NCBI RefSeq assembly: GCF_025061645.1
Contig: NZ_JANYMP010000007.1
Coordinates: 25,561-89,560 of the forward strand
DNA: 64,000 bases
Direction: 5' to 3'
DNA from: Umezawaea endophytica
GTDB taxonomy: Bacteria > Actinomycetota > Actinomycetes > Mycobacteriales > Pseudonocardiaceae
Positions 30,425 through 39,267 of this stretch are shown piece by piece. Position numbers and translations under genes: made by a program. The first letter of the stretch is position 1, and each line of letters opens with the position of its first letter. A model generated the notes under the pieces. It searched no databases. It saw nothing but the letters and a program-made list of their open reading frames with translations, and was not told the DNA's origin.

Positions 30425-31645
30425 TCAGAACAGTTCCGGGCAGTGCGGGGAGTGCTCGGCGAGGAACGCGACCGACAGCGCCCCGACCGAGCCGGAGGTG
30501 TGCTCCCGCACGCGCCCGGCTCGGGCGAGCACGGTCAGGCGCGTGCCGCCGAGGAACGCCGAGCCGAGCGCGGCGACGTCCGCGGTGACGTCGGGGTCGT
30601 CGTGGGTTCTTCGCACCGTCGCGCGCCCCTTCTCGACGGTGAACCGCCACCGGCCCGCGTTCCACGGGAACAGCGGGTCGTCCACCTCGACCACCACGTC
30701 CACGTCGGCCAGGTAGCGCCGCTGCTCCAGGGCGCGGTCGAGGTGGACGAGCCGCACCCACAGGGCGTCGTTGCGCCGCCGGACCGCCGCGCGGGGGTTG
30801 GCCAGCATGTGCGTGATCGGGTCGTCCGCGGACGTGTAGTGCGTGACCTCGCCGCCGAGCCCGAGGTCGAGCAGGTGGCGGTACAGGGCGGCGTGGGCGA
30901 CGTCGGTCTCCGCGACCAGTTCGTGCACGTGGATCTCGTCCTGCGGTCCGCGCGCGTCCCACGCGGTCTTCACCCGGTAGACGGCGTACCCCTGCGGGTG
31001 CAGGGCGTAGCGAAACGCCGAGAGCCCGTCGCGGTACCGGTCCTCGTCGGCGAGGTGGAACTCCCACGAGCCGTCGGTCCGGCCGAGCCAGCCGACGCGC
31101 GAGGTCCGCACGCGCTCGTACACCTCCTTGAGCACCGGAACGGCCTCGTGCCGGGCGACCTCGCGGACGATGGCGTCGCCGACGTCCACCCCCGCGTGGA
31201 ACTCCGCGCCGTGCGGCAGGGCCACGTGCAGCAGGTCCGACGCCAGCGACCCGCAGCCGAAGCGGCTGTAGATCGCGCCGTCGGAGGCCCACAGGATCGC
31301 GAACGCCTCGCCCTCCGGGCTCCGGACGCTGTCCACCAGGCTCGACACCAGCAGGCTCAGCGCTCCCCTGCGCTGGTAGCCGGGCCGCACACCCGCCGCG
31401 GTCAGTGCGGCGGTCGGCGCCACGACACCGCCGGGCAGGGTGATCTCACGGGTGAGCACGGCTCCGACCCCGACCATCTCGTCGCCGTGGAAGACACCGC
31501 GGGTCCGGTCGTACTCGAGGACGTGCTCGACGCGCTCCGGCCGGTCCTCGTCCAGATCGGTGAGGAACGCCCCGGCGAGGACGTGGCGCAACGGCACCAC
31601 GTCACCTCGGGAGAGAACACGGACTGTGAAGGCGCCATCACCCAT
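30425..31645 (-). CDS. eis: Eis family N-acetyltransferase
   Basis: The 406-residue protein has an N-terminal GNAT domain, a second GNAT-like domain and a C-terminal sterol-carrier-like domain, as in mycobacterial Eis. The general acid Tyr is in GAIYSRFGCG, and the protein ends with Phe (HCPELF), whose carboxylate is the catalytic base in Eis. Eis acetylates aminoglycosides and other amines at several positions. ATG at 31645 is chosen because AAAGGA is well spaced; a GTG start at 31672 lacks one. It is divergent from the cysteine-desulfurase-like gene across a candidate iron box. Confidence 0.9.
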   Translation of the reverse strand: MGDGAFTVRVLSRGDVVPLRHVLAGAFLTDLDEDRPERVEHVLEYDRTRGVFHGDEMVGVGAVLTREITLPGGVVAPTAALTAAGVRPGYQRRGALSLLVSSLVDSVRSPEGEAFAILWASDGAIYSRFGCGSLASDLLHVALPHGAEFHAGVDVGDAIVREVARHEAVPVLKEVYERVRTSRVGWLGRTDGSWEFHLADEDRYRDGLSAFRYALHPQGYAVYRVKTAWDARGPQDEIHVHELVAETDVAHAALYRHLLDLGLGGEVTHYTSADDPITHMLANPRAAVRRRNDALWVRLVHLDRALEQRRYLADVDVVVEVDDPLFPWNAGRWRFTVEKGRATVRRTHDDPDVTADVAALGSAFLGGTRLTVLARAGRVREHTSGSVGALSVAFLAEHSPHCPELF

Positions 31646-31679
31646 GAGCAGATCCTTTGAGCCGTTGACCACCGGAAAG

Positions 31680-31698
31680 AAAGCGAAGGCTAACCTAA
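31680..31698. promoter_or_regulatory. Candidate IdeR/DmdR-type iron box
   Basis: The stretch AAAGCGAAGGCTAACCTAA (31680-31698) matches the 19-base IdeR/DtxR consensus at 14 positions; the right 12 bases AGGCTAACCTAA are perfect. It lies between the divergent Eis and cysteine-desulfurase-like genes. The left arm is degenerate, so binding is a prediction. Confidence 0.6.
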
Positions 31699-31772
31699 CT
31701 TCACGTCGAGTGACATCACTTCGCGTCCATCACCACTTCCGTGTCCGTCCGCACTGGACGAGGCTGGCCGCC

Positions 31773-32987
31773 ATGACCTTCGACATCGCCGCCATCCGCT
31801 CCCGGTTCCCCGCGCTGCTCGACGGGTACGCGTACCTCGACGGCGCGGCGGGCACGCAGACGCCGTCCTCCGTGATCGACGCCATCTCGACGGCCTACCG
31901 GGTCGGGATCGGCAACGTGGGCGGCCCGTTCCCGGCGAGCGCCCGGTCGACGGCGATCGTCGCCGACGCGCGGCAGGCGGTCGCGGACCTGGTGGGCGGC
32001 GACCCGTCCGGGGTGGTGTTCGGGCCGAACAGCACCACGCTGATCTACCGCTTCGCGCACACCCTGGCCGCGGACTGGCAGGAGGGTGACGAGATCGTCG
32101 TGTCCCGCCTCGACCACGACGCGAACGTCCGCCCGTGGGTCCAGGCCGCGGCCCGCGCCGGAGCCGTGGTCCGCTGGGCCGAGGTGGACGTCGACACCGG
32201 CGAACTGCCTGCGGACCAGTACGACGCGCTGATCGGCGACCGCACCAAGCTGGTGGCCGTGACGGCGGCGAGCAACATCCTCGGCACCCGGCCGGACGTC
32301 GCCGCGATCACCGCGAAGGCGCACGCCGCGGGCGCGCTGACGTTCGTCGACGGCGTCCACTCCACGCCGCACGACCTGCCGGACGTCCGGGCGCTCGGCG
32401 CCGACTTCTACGTCACCAGCGCGTACAAGTGGGCGGGCCCGCACATCGGCGCGCTCATCGCCGACCCGGCGCTGCTGGAGACGCTGCACCCGGAGAAGCT
32501 GATGCCGTCGCCGGACCGGGTGCCGGACCGGTTCGAGACGGGCACCGCCCCGTTCGCCGACCTGGCGGGCGTCACGGCCGCCGTGGAACACCTGGCCGGA
32601 CTCGCGCTGCCGCGCCCGTCGCTGTCCCGCCGCGAGCGGCTGCGGGTGTCGATGGAGGCCGTCGGGGCGCACGAGCGCGACCTGTTCGAAGTGCTGCTGG
32701 GCGGCCTCGCCGGGCTGCCGGACGTGACCCTGTACGGCAAGCCCGCCGAGCGGACCGCCATCGCCTACTTCCGGGTCGCGGGCCGCACCCCGGCCGCGGT
32801 CGCCGAGCACCTGGCGGTCAGCGGGGTGAACGTGTGGCACGGGCACAGCTACGCGTGGGAGTTGACCGGGGCGCTCGGCCTGCGGGACTCCGGGGGCGCG
32901 GTGCGGGCGGGCCTGGCGCACTACAACGACCGCGCGGACGTCGACCGGCTGCTCACCGCCGTGGCGGAGCTGACCGGGGCGGGGTGA
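31773..32987 (+). CDS. Cysteine desulfurase-like PLP enzyme
   Basis: The 404-residue class V aminotransferase-fold protein resembles the cysteine desulfurase-like TIGR01976 group. The PLP-binding lysine is in TSAYKWAGPH, the cofactor aspartate in TFVDGVHSTPHDL, and FETGTAPF is the typical motif downstream. No catalytic-loop cysteine of the IscS or SufS kind is obvious, so persulfide chemistry is uncertain. Its start is ATG 31773. It is divergent from Eis across the iron-box candidate, which would fit iron-controlled expression. Confidence 0.88.
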   Translation: MTFDIAAIRSRFPALLDGYAYLDGAAGTQTPSSVIDAISTAYRVGIGNVGGPFPASARSTAIVADARQAVADLVGGDPSGVVFGPNSTTLIYRFAHTLAADWQEGDEIVVSRLDHDANVRPWVQAAARAGAVVRWAEVDVDTGELPADQYDALIGDRTKLVAVTAASNILGTRPDVAAITAKAHAAGALTFVDGVHSTPHDLPDVRALGADFYVTSAYKWAGPHIGALIADPALLETLHPEKLMPSPDRVPDRFETGTAPFADLAGVTAAVEHLAGLALPRPSLSRRERLRVSMEAVGAHERDLFEVLLGGLAGLPDVTLYGKPAERTAIAYFRVAGRTPAAVAEHLAVSGVNVWHGHSYAWELTGALGLRDSGGAVRAGLAHYNDRADVDRLLTAVAELTGAG

Positions 32988-33009
32988 CCACGCGGCCAGG
33001 GTGGAGCGC

Positions 33010-33035
33010 GGGACGTCGACGGAGGTCGACGTCCC
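33010..33035. terminator. Hairpin between convergent genes
   Basis: An 11-base perfect stem (GGGACGTCGAC at 33010-33020, complement at 33025-33035, loop GGAG) lies between the cysteine-desulfurase-like gene and the DUF3040 gene. Confidence 0.65.
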
Positions 33036-33055
33036 ACCGCCTCACCGAACGGGCG

Positions 33056-33358
33056 TCAGCCCGCTCGGTCCTCCCGCCACGCGTGGAACGCCCGGTAGCC
33101 GACCAGCACCGGCAGGCTCGCGGTCACGACCGCGCCCACCGCCACCACGACCACCGACGACCACCACGTACCGAGGACGATCACGGCCAGACCGACCAGG
33201 TAGGTCGCCAGCAGCACCACCACGTCCCTGACCGCGCGAGGCGCTCGTGGCCTCCGCCCGTTCAGCTTCCGCACCGTGGCGGCGAACCGGGGATCGCCTT
33301 CGGTCAACCGCCGTTCGATCTCCGCGAGTTGCCGTATCTCCTGATCGCGCAACGCCAC
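33056..33358 (-). CDS. DUF3040 domain membrane protein
   Basis: The 100-residue protein has the DUF3040 N-terminal motif ALRDQEIRQLAEIERRLTEGDPRF, then two closely spaced transmembrane helices (about residues 45-64 and 67-86) and a basic C-terminal tail. Members are common in actinomycetes and have no known function. The start is GTG at 33358. About 250 bases between it and the next gene (33359-33608) carry no clear feature. Confidence 0.85.
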   Translation of the reverse strand: MALRDQEIRQLAEIERRLTEGDPRFAATVRKLNGRRPRAPRAVRDVVVLLATYLVGLAVIVLGTWWSSVVVVAVGAVVTASLPVLVGYRAFHAWREDRAG

Positions 33359-33608
33359 TCGTCAGCCACCTCCGCGCTGTGGACCCCGACCGGAACCAGT
33401 ATTACCCAGTATTCCGCCGGTGGCCACGACATCGGCCTTGACGGCGCCGCGGTCCAGACCACAGGAGGCGCTCGGCGTCCCCCTCCGCGCGAACTCTGGG
33501 AACGCTCCCAGCTCTCCGTTCGCCCCGACGAGGTCGATCGGCGGGTGGCGGCCCCGGCCCGTGCGAAGATCCCTCCGAGGTGACCGGGTTCGACCGCGGA
33601 GGGTGCCG

Positions 33609-34184
33609 ATGTACGCCATGTCCCTGGGCGACGACGGCGCGGAACTGCGTCCGCTCACCCCCTGGCACGCGCAGGAGTTCCTCACCCACCTCGACCGCGG
33701 CCGCGAGTTCGTCGGCCGCTTCGTCTCGCTGCCCGACGTCGTCACCGACCTGGCGTCGAGCCGGGCCTACCTCCGGTCGTACGCGGAGAAGGCCGCGTCG
33801 GACACCGGGCGGATCGACGGCATCTGGGTGGACGGCGCCCTGGTCGGCGGGGTGGTGCTGCGCACGATGGACCTCACTCTCGGCGTCGCCGAGGCCGGCT
33901 GCTGGCTGGAGCCGTCGGCGGCGGGCCGGGGCCTGGTGACCAGGGCGGTGCGGGTGCTCGTGGACTGGGCGGTCCACGAACGGGGCGTGCACCGCGTGGA
34001 GTGGCTGGCGGCGGCGGAGAACACGGCCAGCACCGCCGTGGCGCGGCGACTCGGGTTCACCAGGGAGGGCGTGCTGCGGGAGAGCTACCCGCACCGCGGC
34101 AAGCGGTACGACATCGAGGTCTGGTCCGTCCTGGCGCCCGAGTGGCGGCGTCCGTCCCCGGTGGACCGAGCGGTGCGCGCCTAG
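33609..34184 (+). CDS. GNAT family N-acetyltransferase (RimJ/RimL-like)
   Basis: This 191-residue cytosolic protein is a RimJ/RimL-type GNAT. The acetyl-CoA-binding loop corresponds to AGRGLVTRAVRVLVDW, and the C-terminal core is NTASTAVARRLGFTREGVL. The substrate may be a ribosomal or other protein N-terminus or a small molecule; it cannot be deduced. GGAGG lies before the ATG at 33609. It is convergent with the rhamnosidase gene, separated by a hairpin. Confidence 0.88.
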   Translation: MYAMSLGDDGAELRPLTPWHAQEFLTHLDRGREFVGRFVSLPDVVTDLASSRAYLRSYAEKAASDTGRIDGIWVDGALVGGVVLRTMDLTLGVAEAGCWLEPSAAGRGLVTRAVRVLVDWAVHERGVHRVEWLAAAENTASTAVARRLGFTREGVLRESYPHRGKRYDIEVWSVLAPEWRRPSPVDRAVRA

Positions 34185-34199
34185 CGCCACCACCGCACC

Positions 34200-34235
34200 G
34201 GGAGGGCGCCACCCCGGTCGGGGTAGCGCCCTCCC
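34200..34235. terminator. Bidirectional hairpin terminator
   Basis: A 10-base outer stem (34200-34209 with 34226-34235) and a 6-base inner stem (34211-34216 with 34219-34224) are separated by one mismatch. It is between the convergent GNAT and GH78 genes. Confidence 0.7.
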
Positions 34236-34244
34236 TGGTCCCGG

Positions 34245-37200
34245 CTACGCCGGGGCGGTGAAGGTGTAGCTACCGGCGGGCAGGCGGTACGCCGCCGCGC
34301 CGCCCCCGTACCCGAACGGCACGGCCTGGGCCGGGGCCGTCACGGCCGCCGCCGACCCCGCCGGTACCCGGACGGTCGCCGACGCCCCGGCGGGCACCGT
34401 GACCCGGAGCGTCAGCACGCCGCCGGAGATCGACCAGTCGCTGACCGCCTGGCCGTACGGCGTCTCGTAGGCGGACTTCGCCGACGTCAGCCCACCGCCC
34501 GGTTTGGGTGCGATCAGCAGCGACCGGTAACCGGGCGAGGCCGGGCCGAGGCCGCCGACCTGGCGGTAGAGGAAGTCGCCGACCGAGCCGAACCCGTAGT
34601 GGTTGAAGGAGTTCATCCCCTTGTCCTGCAAGCTCCCGTCCGGTCGGATGCTGTCCCAGCGCTCCCAGATCGTCGTCCCGCCGGTGTTCACCATGTAGCC
34701 CCAGCCGGGGTAACCGGGTTGCAGCAGCACCTGGTACGCGACATCGGAACGGCCGTGGTCGACCAGCACCGGCAGCAGGTTCTCCACGCCGAGGAACCCG
34801 ACCGTCAGGTGTCCGCCGGAAGCGCCGATCCTCGCGACCAGCTTGTCCACCAACGACTGCTTCCGGTTCTGCGGCACGAGGCCGAACGCGAGCGCCAGCA
34901 CGTACCCGGTCTGGGTGTTGCCGGACACCGTGCCGTCGGCCGCCACGAACCGCGAGGTGAACGCCGCCGCCACCTGGTCGGCGAGCGCCGCGTACTTCGA
35001 GGCGTCCGCCGTGCGCCCGGTCGCCTCGGCCATCCGCGACACGAGCCGCGCCGACCAACTGAAGTACGCCGTGGAGATGATGTTGCGGGCCGTGTCGTCC
35101 TGGACGTTGAGCCAGTCGCCGAAGCCGTTGTCGTCGCGGATCAGGTTCCCGTCGGCGGTGGAGCGCAGGAACTCGATCCACCGCGTCATCGCCGAGAAGT
35201 TCTCGTCGACCACCCGCAGGTTCCCGGAACGCTGCCACAGCGTGTAGGGCACGATCACCCCGGCGTCGCCCCAGCCCGCGATGCCCTGTCCCGCACCGAG
35301 GTCCGGCGCGGTGTTGGTGAAGGCGCCGTCGGCGTGCTGCGCGTCGGTGAGGTCGTCGGCGAACTTGTCCAGGAACGTCGACATGTCCATGTTGAACGTC
35401 GACGTGGCCGCGAACGACGCGATGTCACCGGTCCAGCCCAGCCGCTCGTTGCGCTGCGGGCAGTCCGTCGGCAGGGAGAGCATGTTGGAGCGCTGCCCCC
35501 ACACGATGGCCTGCTGCACCTTGTTGAGCATCGGGTTGGACGTGGTCAGCGTGCCCGCCTCGGGCGCCGCCGTCCACGCGGTGCGGCCGGTGATCGCCGA
35601 CGTGGTCGGGGTGCCGGGGAAGCCCGTCACCTCGACGTAGCGGTAGCCGTGCACGGTGAACCGGGGCTCGTAGGTCTCGGTCCCGTTGCCGGACAACGTG
35701 TACTTGTCGGTGCCAAGGCCGTCGATGCGCAGGTTGTCGGTGTAGAGCGTGCCGTCGGCGTTGAGGATCTCGCCGTGCCGCATCGTCACCACGGTGCCCG
35801 CCGGGCCCGCGACGCGCAGCCGGTTCCAGCCGGTGGCGTTCTGGCCCAGGTCGAAGATCCACACGCCGGGCTTCGGCTGGGTGATCGCGATCGGGGTCCG
35901 GTCCTGCTGGACGCGGACGCCCTCGTCCGCCTGGGACACCAGCTTCGGCGGCGCGTCGGACCGCACGCCGACCGCGCCCCAGGAGCTGTCGTTGAACGCG
36001 GCCCCGTCCCAGCCCGCGGGGAGCTTGCGGGCGTCGTACCGCTCCCCCATCTGCATGTCGTCCGCGGTGATCGGGCCCGCCGCGTACTTCCAGGAGCTGT
36101 CCGTCGCGACGACCGAGGTGGTGCCGTCGGTGTAGGTCAACCGCAGTTGGGCGGAGTACCAAGGCTTGGGGCCGTAGTTGCTGCCGCCGTACCAGGCGAT
36201 CGTGCCCGCGTACCAGCCGTTGCCCAGCCACGCGCCGAGCGCGTTCGAGCCCTGGACGATCCGGCTGGTGACGTCGTACTCCTTGTACTGCAACCGCTTC
36301 CGGTAGTCGGTCCAGCCGGGGGCGAGGACGTCGTCACCGACCTTGGCGCCGTTGAGCCTGGTCTCCTGCAAGCCGAGCGCCGTGGTGAACAGCCGGGCCT
36401 TGGCGACCGGCTTGCCGACCGTGAAGGCCTTGCGGAGCAACGGGGACGGCGTGGTCTGCGGCACGCTGACGCCGCTCCCCCACGCCCCCGCGCCGTAGGC
36501 GGCCGCCACCCTGGCCGCGGCCCAGGAGGAGTCGTTGAAACCGGGCTGCTCCCAGCCCGCGGGCGCGGTCTGCGAGGACTTCCAGGAGCCGTCGGTGCTC
36601 GCGACGACATCGCTGCCCACGACGAGCCGCGCGATGACCCCGGCGGGCGACTGGCTGGTGTTCTGGCCGGACAGGGCGATCGTGTTGGCGCCCGCGCGCA
36701 GCCTGCTCGCGACGTCGACGACGGCCGCCGTCTTCCACGAGTCCGCGACCCGCGGCGACGTGCTGACCTGCGTGCCGTTGATCCACACGTCCACGGTGTC
36801 GTCACCGGTGGCGATCAGGCTCGCGACCTGGGGCGCCGAGGCGAGGGTGACGTTCGCGCGGAAGTAGCGGGTCGCGGCGGGCACCCCGGCGGACGGATCG
36901 CCCTCGGGGTACCAGATCCAGTTCGCGCCGCCGAGCCCCGGCGAGGTGCCGGGCTGCCCGATGAACGCGCCCTGCCACTCCGTCGCGGGGGTGAGCAGAC
37001 CGGTCTCGAACGACCGCACGGCGCTCCAGCCGCTCGCCCGCCCCTGGGTGTCCCAGACCTTGACGCGCCAGTAGTAGCGGGTGTGCGACGCCAGCGCGCC
37101 GCCCGCGTGGACGACGTCCACCGACTGGCCGCTCGCCACGGGACCGCTGTCCCAGACGTTGCCGGTCGCGGCGTCCGCGCTGGTGCTGACGAGCACCTGG

Positions 37201-37946
37201 TAGGCGCCCTGCGCCTGGCCACCGCCGCCGGTGAGCTTCCAGCCGAACCGGGGGCGTGGCGTGTCGACGCCGAGCGGGTCGACCCGGCGTTCCGTGGTCG
37301 TGGCGCCGACGCCCAGCGGCGACGCGGCGTTCGGGTCGGGCGCGACCACCCTGGTCCCCCACGGCCCGGTGCCGTTGGCGCCGAGGTCGGCCGCGGCGGA
37401 CCAGCCGCCGTCACCGAAGCCCGGCTTCTCCCAGCCGTCGGCCGGGGTCTGCGAGACCCTCCAGGCGTTGTCGGTGCCGAAGTCGACCGTGCCGCCCGCG
37501 GTGACGACGCGAACCCGTCCGAGCAGGCCGGCAGGCCCCGCGGAGGAGTTGCGCGCCACGACGGCCAGCGTGTTCGCGCCGGAGGTCAGCGCGGACCGCA
37601 GGTCCACGTGCAGCGACTTCGTCCACGAGTCGACCTCGCGGACGGACGAGGCAAGCGGGGTGCCGTTGAGCCAGACGTCGACCGTGTCGTCGCCGGTGAC
37701 GACGAACTGGGCCTCCGTGACCCCTCCGGTCGGGACGGTGAACGTCCGGCGGAAGTACCGGTCGCCCGCCGGGGCCGACACGGCGGGGTTGCCCTCCGGG
37801 AACCAGACCCAGTGGGCGTCGGCGAGGCTGACGGGGGTGGCGGCCGAGGCGGTCGGACCCGCCAGGGTCGTCGAGATCAGGAGGAGGACGAGGCTCGCCA
37901 CGAGGACGTGCAGGCGTCCTCTCCGGGCGGTTGGTGCGCGTCGCAT
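34245..37946 (-). CDS. Secreted GH78 alpha-L-rhamnosidase
   Basis: The 1,233-residue precursor has a signal peptide (basic start, hydrophobic core, ASA). It carries two related N-terminal jelly-roll modules (about 45-180 and 360-495, both with the motif TGDDTVDVW(L/I)NGT) flanking a fibronectin-like region. The Bac_rhamnosid domains and (alpha/alpha)6 barrel follow. The general-acid motif DCPQRNERLGWTGD lies near residues 825-840. It should release terminal rhamnose from plant glycosides or pectin outside the cell. The start ATG at 37946 is preceded by GGAG. An AACGTT-type LacI operator candidate lies 39 bases upstream. Confidence 0.93.
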   Translation of the reverse strand: MRRAPTARRGRLHVLVASLVLLLISTTLAGPTASAATPVSLADAHWVWFPEGNPAVSAPAGDRYFRRTFTVPTGGVTEAQFVVTGDDTVDVWLNGTPLASSVREVDSWTKSLHVDLRSALTSGANTLAVVARNSSAGPAGLLGRVRVVTAGGTVDFGTDNAWRVSQTPADGWEKPGFGDGGWSAAADLGANGTGPWGTRVVAPDPNAASPLGVGATTTERRVDPLGVDTPRPRFGWKLTGGGGQAQGAYQVLVSTSADAATGNVWDSGPVASGQSVDVVHAGGALASHTRYYWRVKVWDTQGRASGWSAVRSFETGLLTPATEWQGAFIGQPGTSPGLGGANWIWYPEGDPSAGVPAATRYFRANVTLASAPQVASLIATGDDTVDVWINGTQVSTSPRVADSWKTAAVVDVASRLRAGANTIALSGQNTSQSPAGVIARLVVGSDVVASTDGSWKSSQTAPAGWEQPGFNDSSWAAARVAAAYGAGAWGSGVSVPQTTPSPLLRKAFTVGKPVAKARLFTTALGLQETRLNGAKVGDDVLAPGWTDYRKRLQYKEYDVTSRIVQGSNALGAWLGNGWYAGTIAWYGGSNYGPKPWYSAQLRLTYTDGTTSVVATDSSWKYAAGPITADDMQMGERYDARKLPAGWDGAAFNDSSWGAVGVRSDAPPKLVSQADEGVRVQQDRTPIAITQPKPGVWIFDLGQNATGWNRLRVAGPAGTVVTMRHGEILNADGTLYTDNLRIDGLGTDKYTLSGNGTETYEPRFTVHGYRYVEVTGFPGTPTTSAITGRTAWTAAPEAGTLTTSNPMLNKVQQAIVWGQRSNMLSLPTDCPQRNERLGWTGDIASFAATSTFNMDMSTFLDKFADDLTDAQHADGAFTNTAPDLGAGQGIAGWGDAGVIVPYTLWQRSGNLRVVDENFSAMTRWIEFLRSTADGNLIRDDNGFGDWLNVQDDTARNIISTAYFSWSARLVSRMAEATGRTADASKYAALADQVAAAFTSRFVAADGTVSGNTQTGYVLALAFGLVPQNRKQSLVDKLVARIGASGGHLTVGFLGVENLLPVLVDHGRSDVAYQVLLQPGYPGWGYMVNTGGTTIWERWDSIRPDGSLQDKGMNSFNHYGFGSVGDFLYRQVGGLGPASPGYRSLLIAPKPGGGLTSAKSAYETPYGQAVSDWSISGGVLTLRVTVPAGASATVRVPAGSAAAVTAPAQAVPFGYGGGAAAYRLPAGSYTFTAPA

Positions 37947-37984
37947 GCTGGGCTCCGCGAGGGGTCGAGGGCAGGGGTCCACGC

Positions 37985-38002
37985 AATTAAAACGTTTCAA
38001 TT
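37985..38002. promoter_or_regulatory. LacI/CcpA-type operator candidate before the rhamnosidase gene
   Basis: AATTAAAACGTTTCAATT (37985-38002) is symmetric over 18 bases with a single mismatched pair, around the central AAACGTTT typical of LacI-family operators. It lies just upstream of the GH78 start on the minus strand. It is AT-rich in a GC-rich region. About 220 further bases up to 38222 hold no gene. Confidence 0.6.
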
Positions 38003-38222
38003 ACGCTGACATGACGAAGCTAAGTGATCGCCATCACAGACGTCAACCGCCATGGTGGGGAGCAGGTCGAACCCTGCCTCGAACGGCGGGACCATTCGGC
38101 CCAGCGCTCGCACACCGGCGCGGGGGAACCCGATGCCTCGACAGGCCGTCATGGCCCGCGACGGCCTGGCTCGGTGGCAGGCGGGAAGACCCGCCCACCA
38201 CCGACCTTGCCGGAATCGTGCG

Positions 38223-39005
38223 TCAGTGGCAGTCGCCTCGCCTGCCAAGGGTGTCCACGGGGGTCGCGCCGGGGCGGGTCCACTGCGGGACGGGGCGGCT
38301 GGTCGGGCCCCAGGTCGAGTTCCCGTCCGCGTCCGAGCGCCAGGACCAGCACGCGTGGCGCCCCTCCGGCCGACCGTCGGGCCTGTCCTCCCACGCCTCC
38401 CCCCGGACATTGGGCGTCATGTCGAGCAGACCGAGCGCCGGGTTGGCCCGCTCGTTGCCGCGGCCCGTCGTGGCGTAGGTGAGGAACGCGCGGTCGCCGT
38501 CGCGCAGGAAGCAGGTGAGGTGCCCCATGCGGTCCCCGACAGGGGCGGGCGCGTCGCGGACCGAGTACCAGGGCTGGATGTAGCCCATGAACTCGACATA
38601 GGCGGCGACCTCGTCCCACCGGCCCGTCGTCACCGTCGCGAACGAGACCCCGCGAGCGTTGAGGTAGGCGGAGTCGTCGAGGTGCCAGGCCGTGGTGGTG
38701 CAGCCCTCGCACTGCCCCTGGTGCGGCGCGCCGTCGTACCACATGTGCTTGTAGACCACGAGTTCCTCGCGACCCTGGAACAGGTCGAGGAACGGGACCG
38801 GGCCGTCGGCTCCGACGACCTCGACCGTCCCGTCGAACTCCACCACCGGCAGCCGGCGGCGGGCCGCGGCGATGGCGTCGCCCTCACGGGTGTGGGCCTT
38901 CTCCCGGACCAGCAGCTCGTCACGGGCGGCCTGCCAGGTGGCCAGGTCGACGACGGGCGGGGCGCCGGGCAGCGCGGTGGTCTGGTCACTCGGCGTGGCC
39001 GTCAT
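38223..39005 (-). CDS. DUF899 family thioredoxin-like protein
   Basis: The 260-residue protein matches DUF899: an N-terminal ELLVREKAHTREGDAIAAARRRLP stretch and the core CEGCTTTAWHLDD. The Cys-x-x-Cys in the latter suggests thioredoxin-like chemistry, but the activity is unknown. GGAGG lies before the ATG at 39005. It is divergent from the GH26 gene. The spacer 39006-39267 contains a promoter for that gene. Confidence 0.85.
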   Translation of the reverse strand: MTATPSDQTTALPGAPPVVDLATWQAARDELLVREKAHTREGDAIAAARRRLPVVEFDGTVEVVGADGPVPFLDLFQGREELVVYKHMWYDGAPHQGQCEGCTTTAWHLDDSAYLNARGVSFATVTTGRWDEVAAYVEFMGYIQPWYSVRDAPAPVGDRMGHLTCFLRDGDRAFLTYATTGRGNERANPALGLLDMTPNVRGEAWEDRPDGRPEGRHACWSWRSDADGNSTWGPTSRPVPQWTRPGATPVDTLGRRGDCH

Positions 39006-39167
39006 GGGTGTCCTCCGTGGTGTGTCTCGGTGTGCGAAGTCCAACAACACACGAACAGACTCCCGAGCCGCGCCTAAATCATCGGCGCTCGGCTCCGAGC
39101 TTCGCCACGGGAACTTTTGCGGTTAATCAATCCAGATCGCCGATGAATCGCAGCGCGTGCTCAAACG

Positions 39168-39196
39168 TTGACACCAAGCGAACACGATCCTAGGGT
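39168..39196 (+). promoter_or_regulatory. Sigma-A-like promoter of the GH26 gene
   Basis: TTGACA (39168-39173) is followed after exactly 17 bases by TAGGGT (39191-39196). The sequence TCAAACGTTGA (39161-39171) overlaps the -35 box and resembles a LacI-type half-symmetric operator (central AACGTT). Confidence 0.6.
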
Positions 39197-39267
39197 CAGG
39201 ATGCTTATGCGGTTAAGTTCACCGCGGTACCACGGTCACCACCCTGCGAAGCCAAGGAGGCCGTTCC

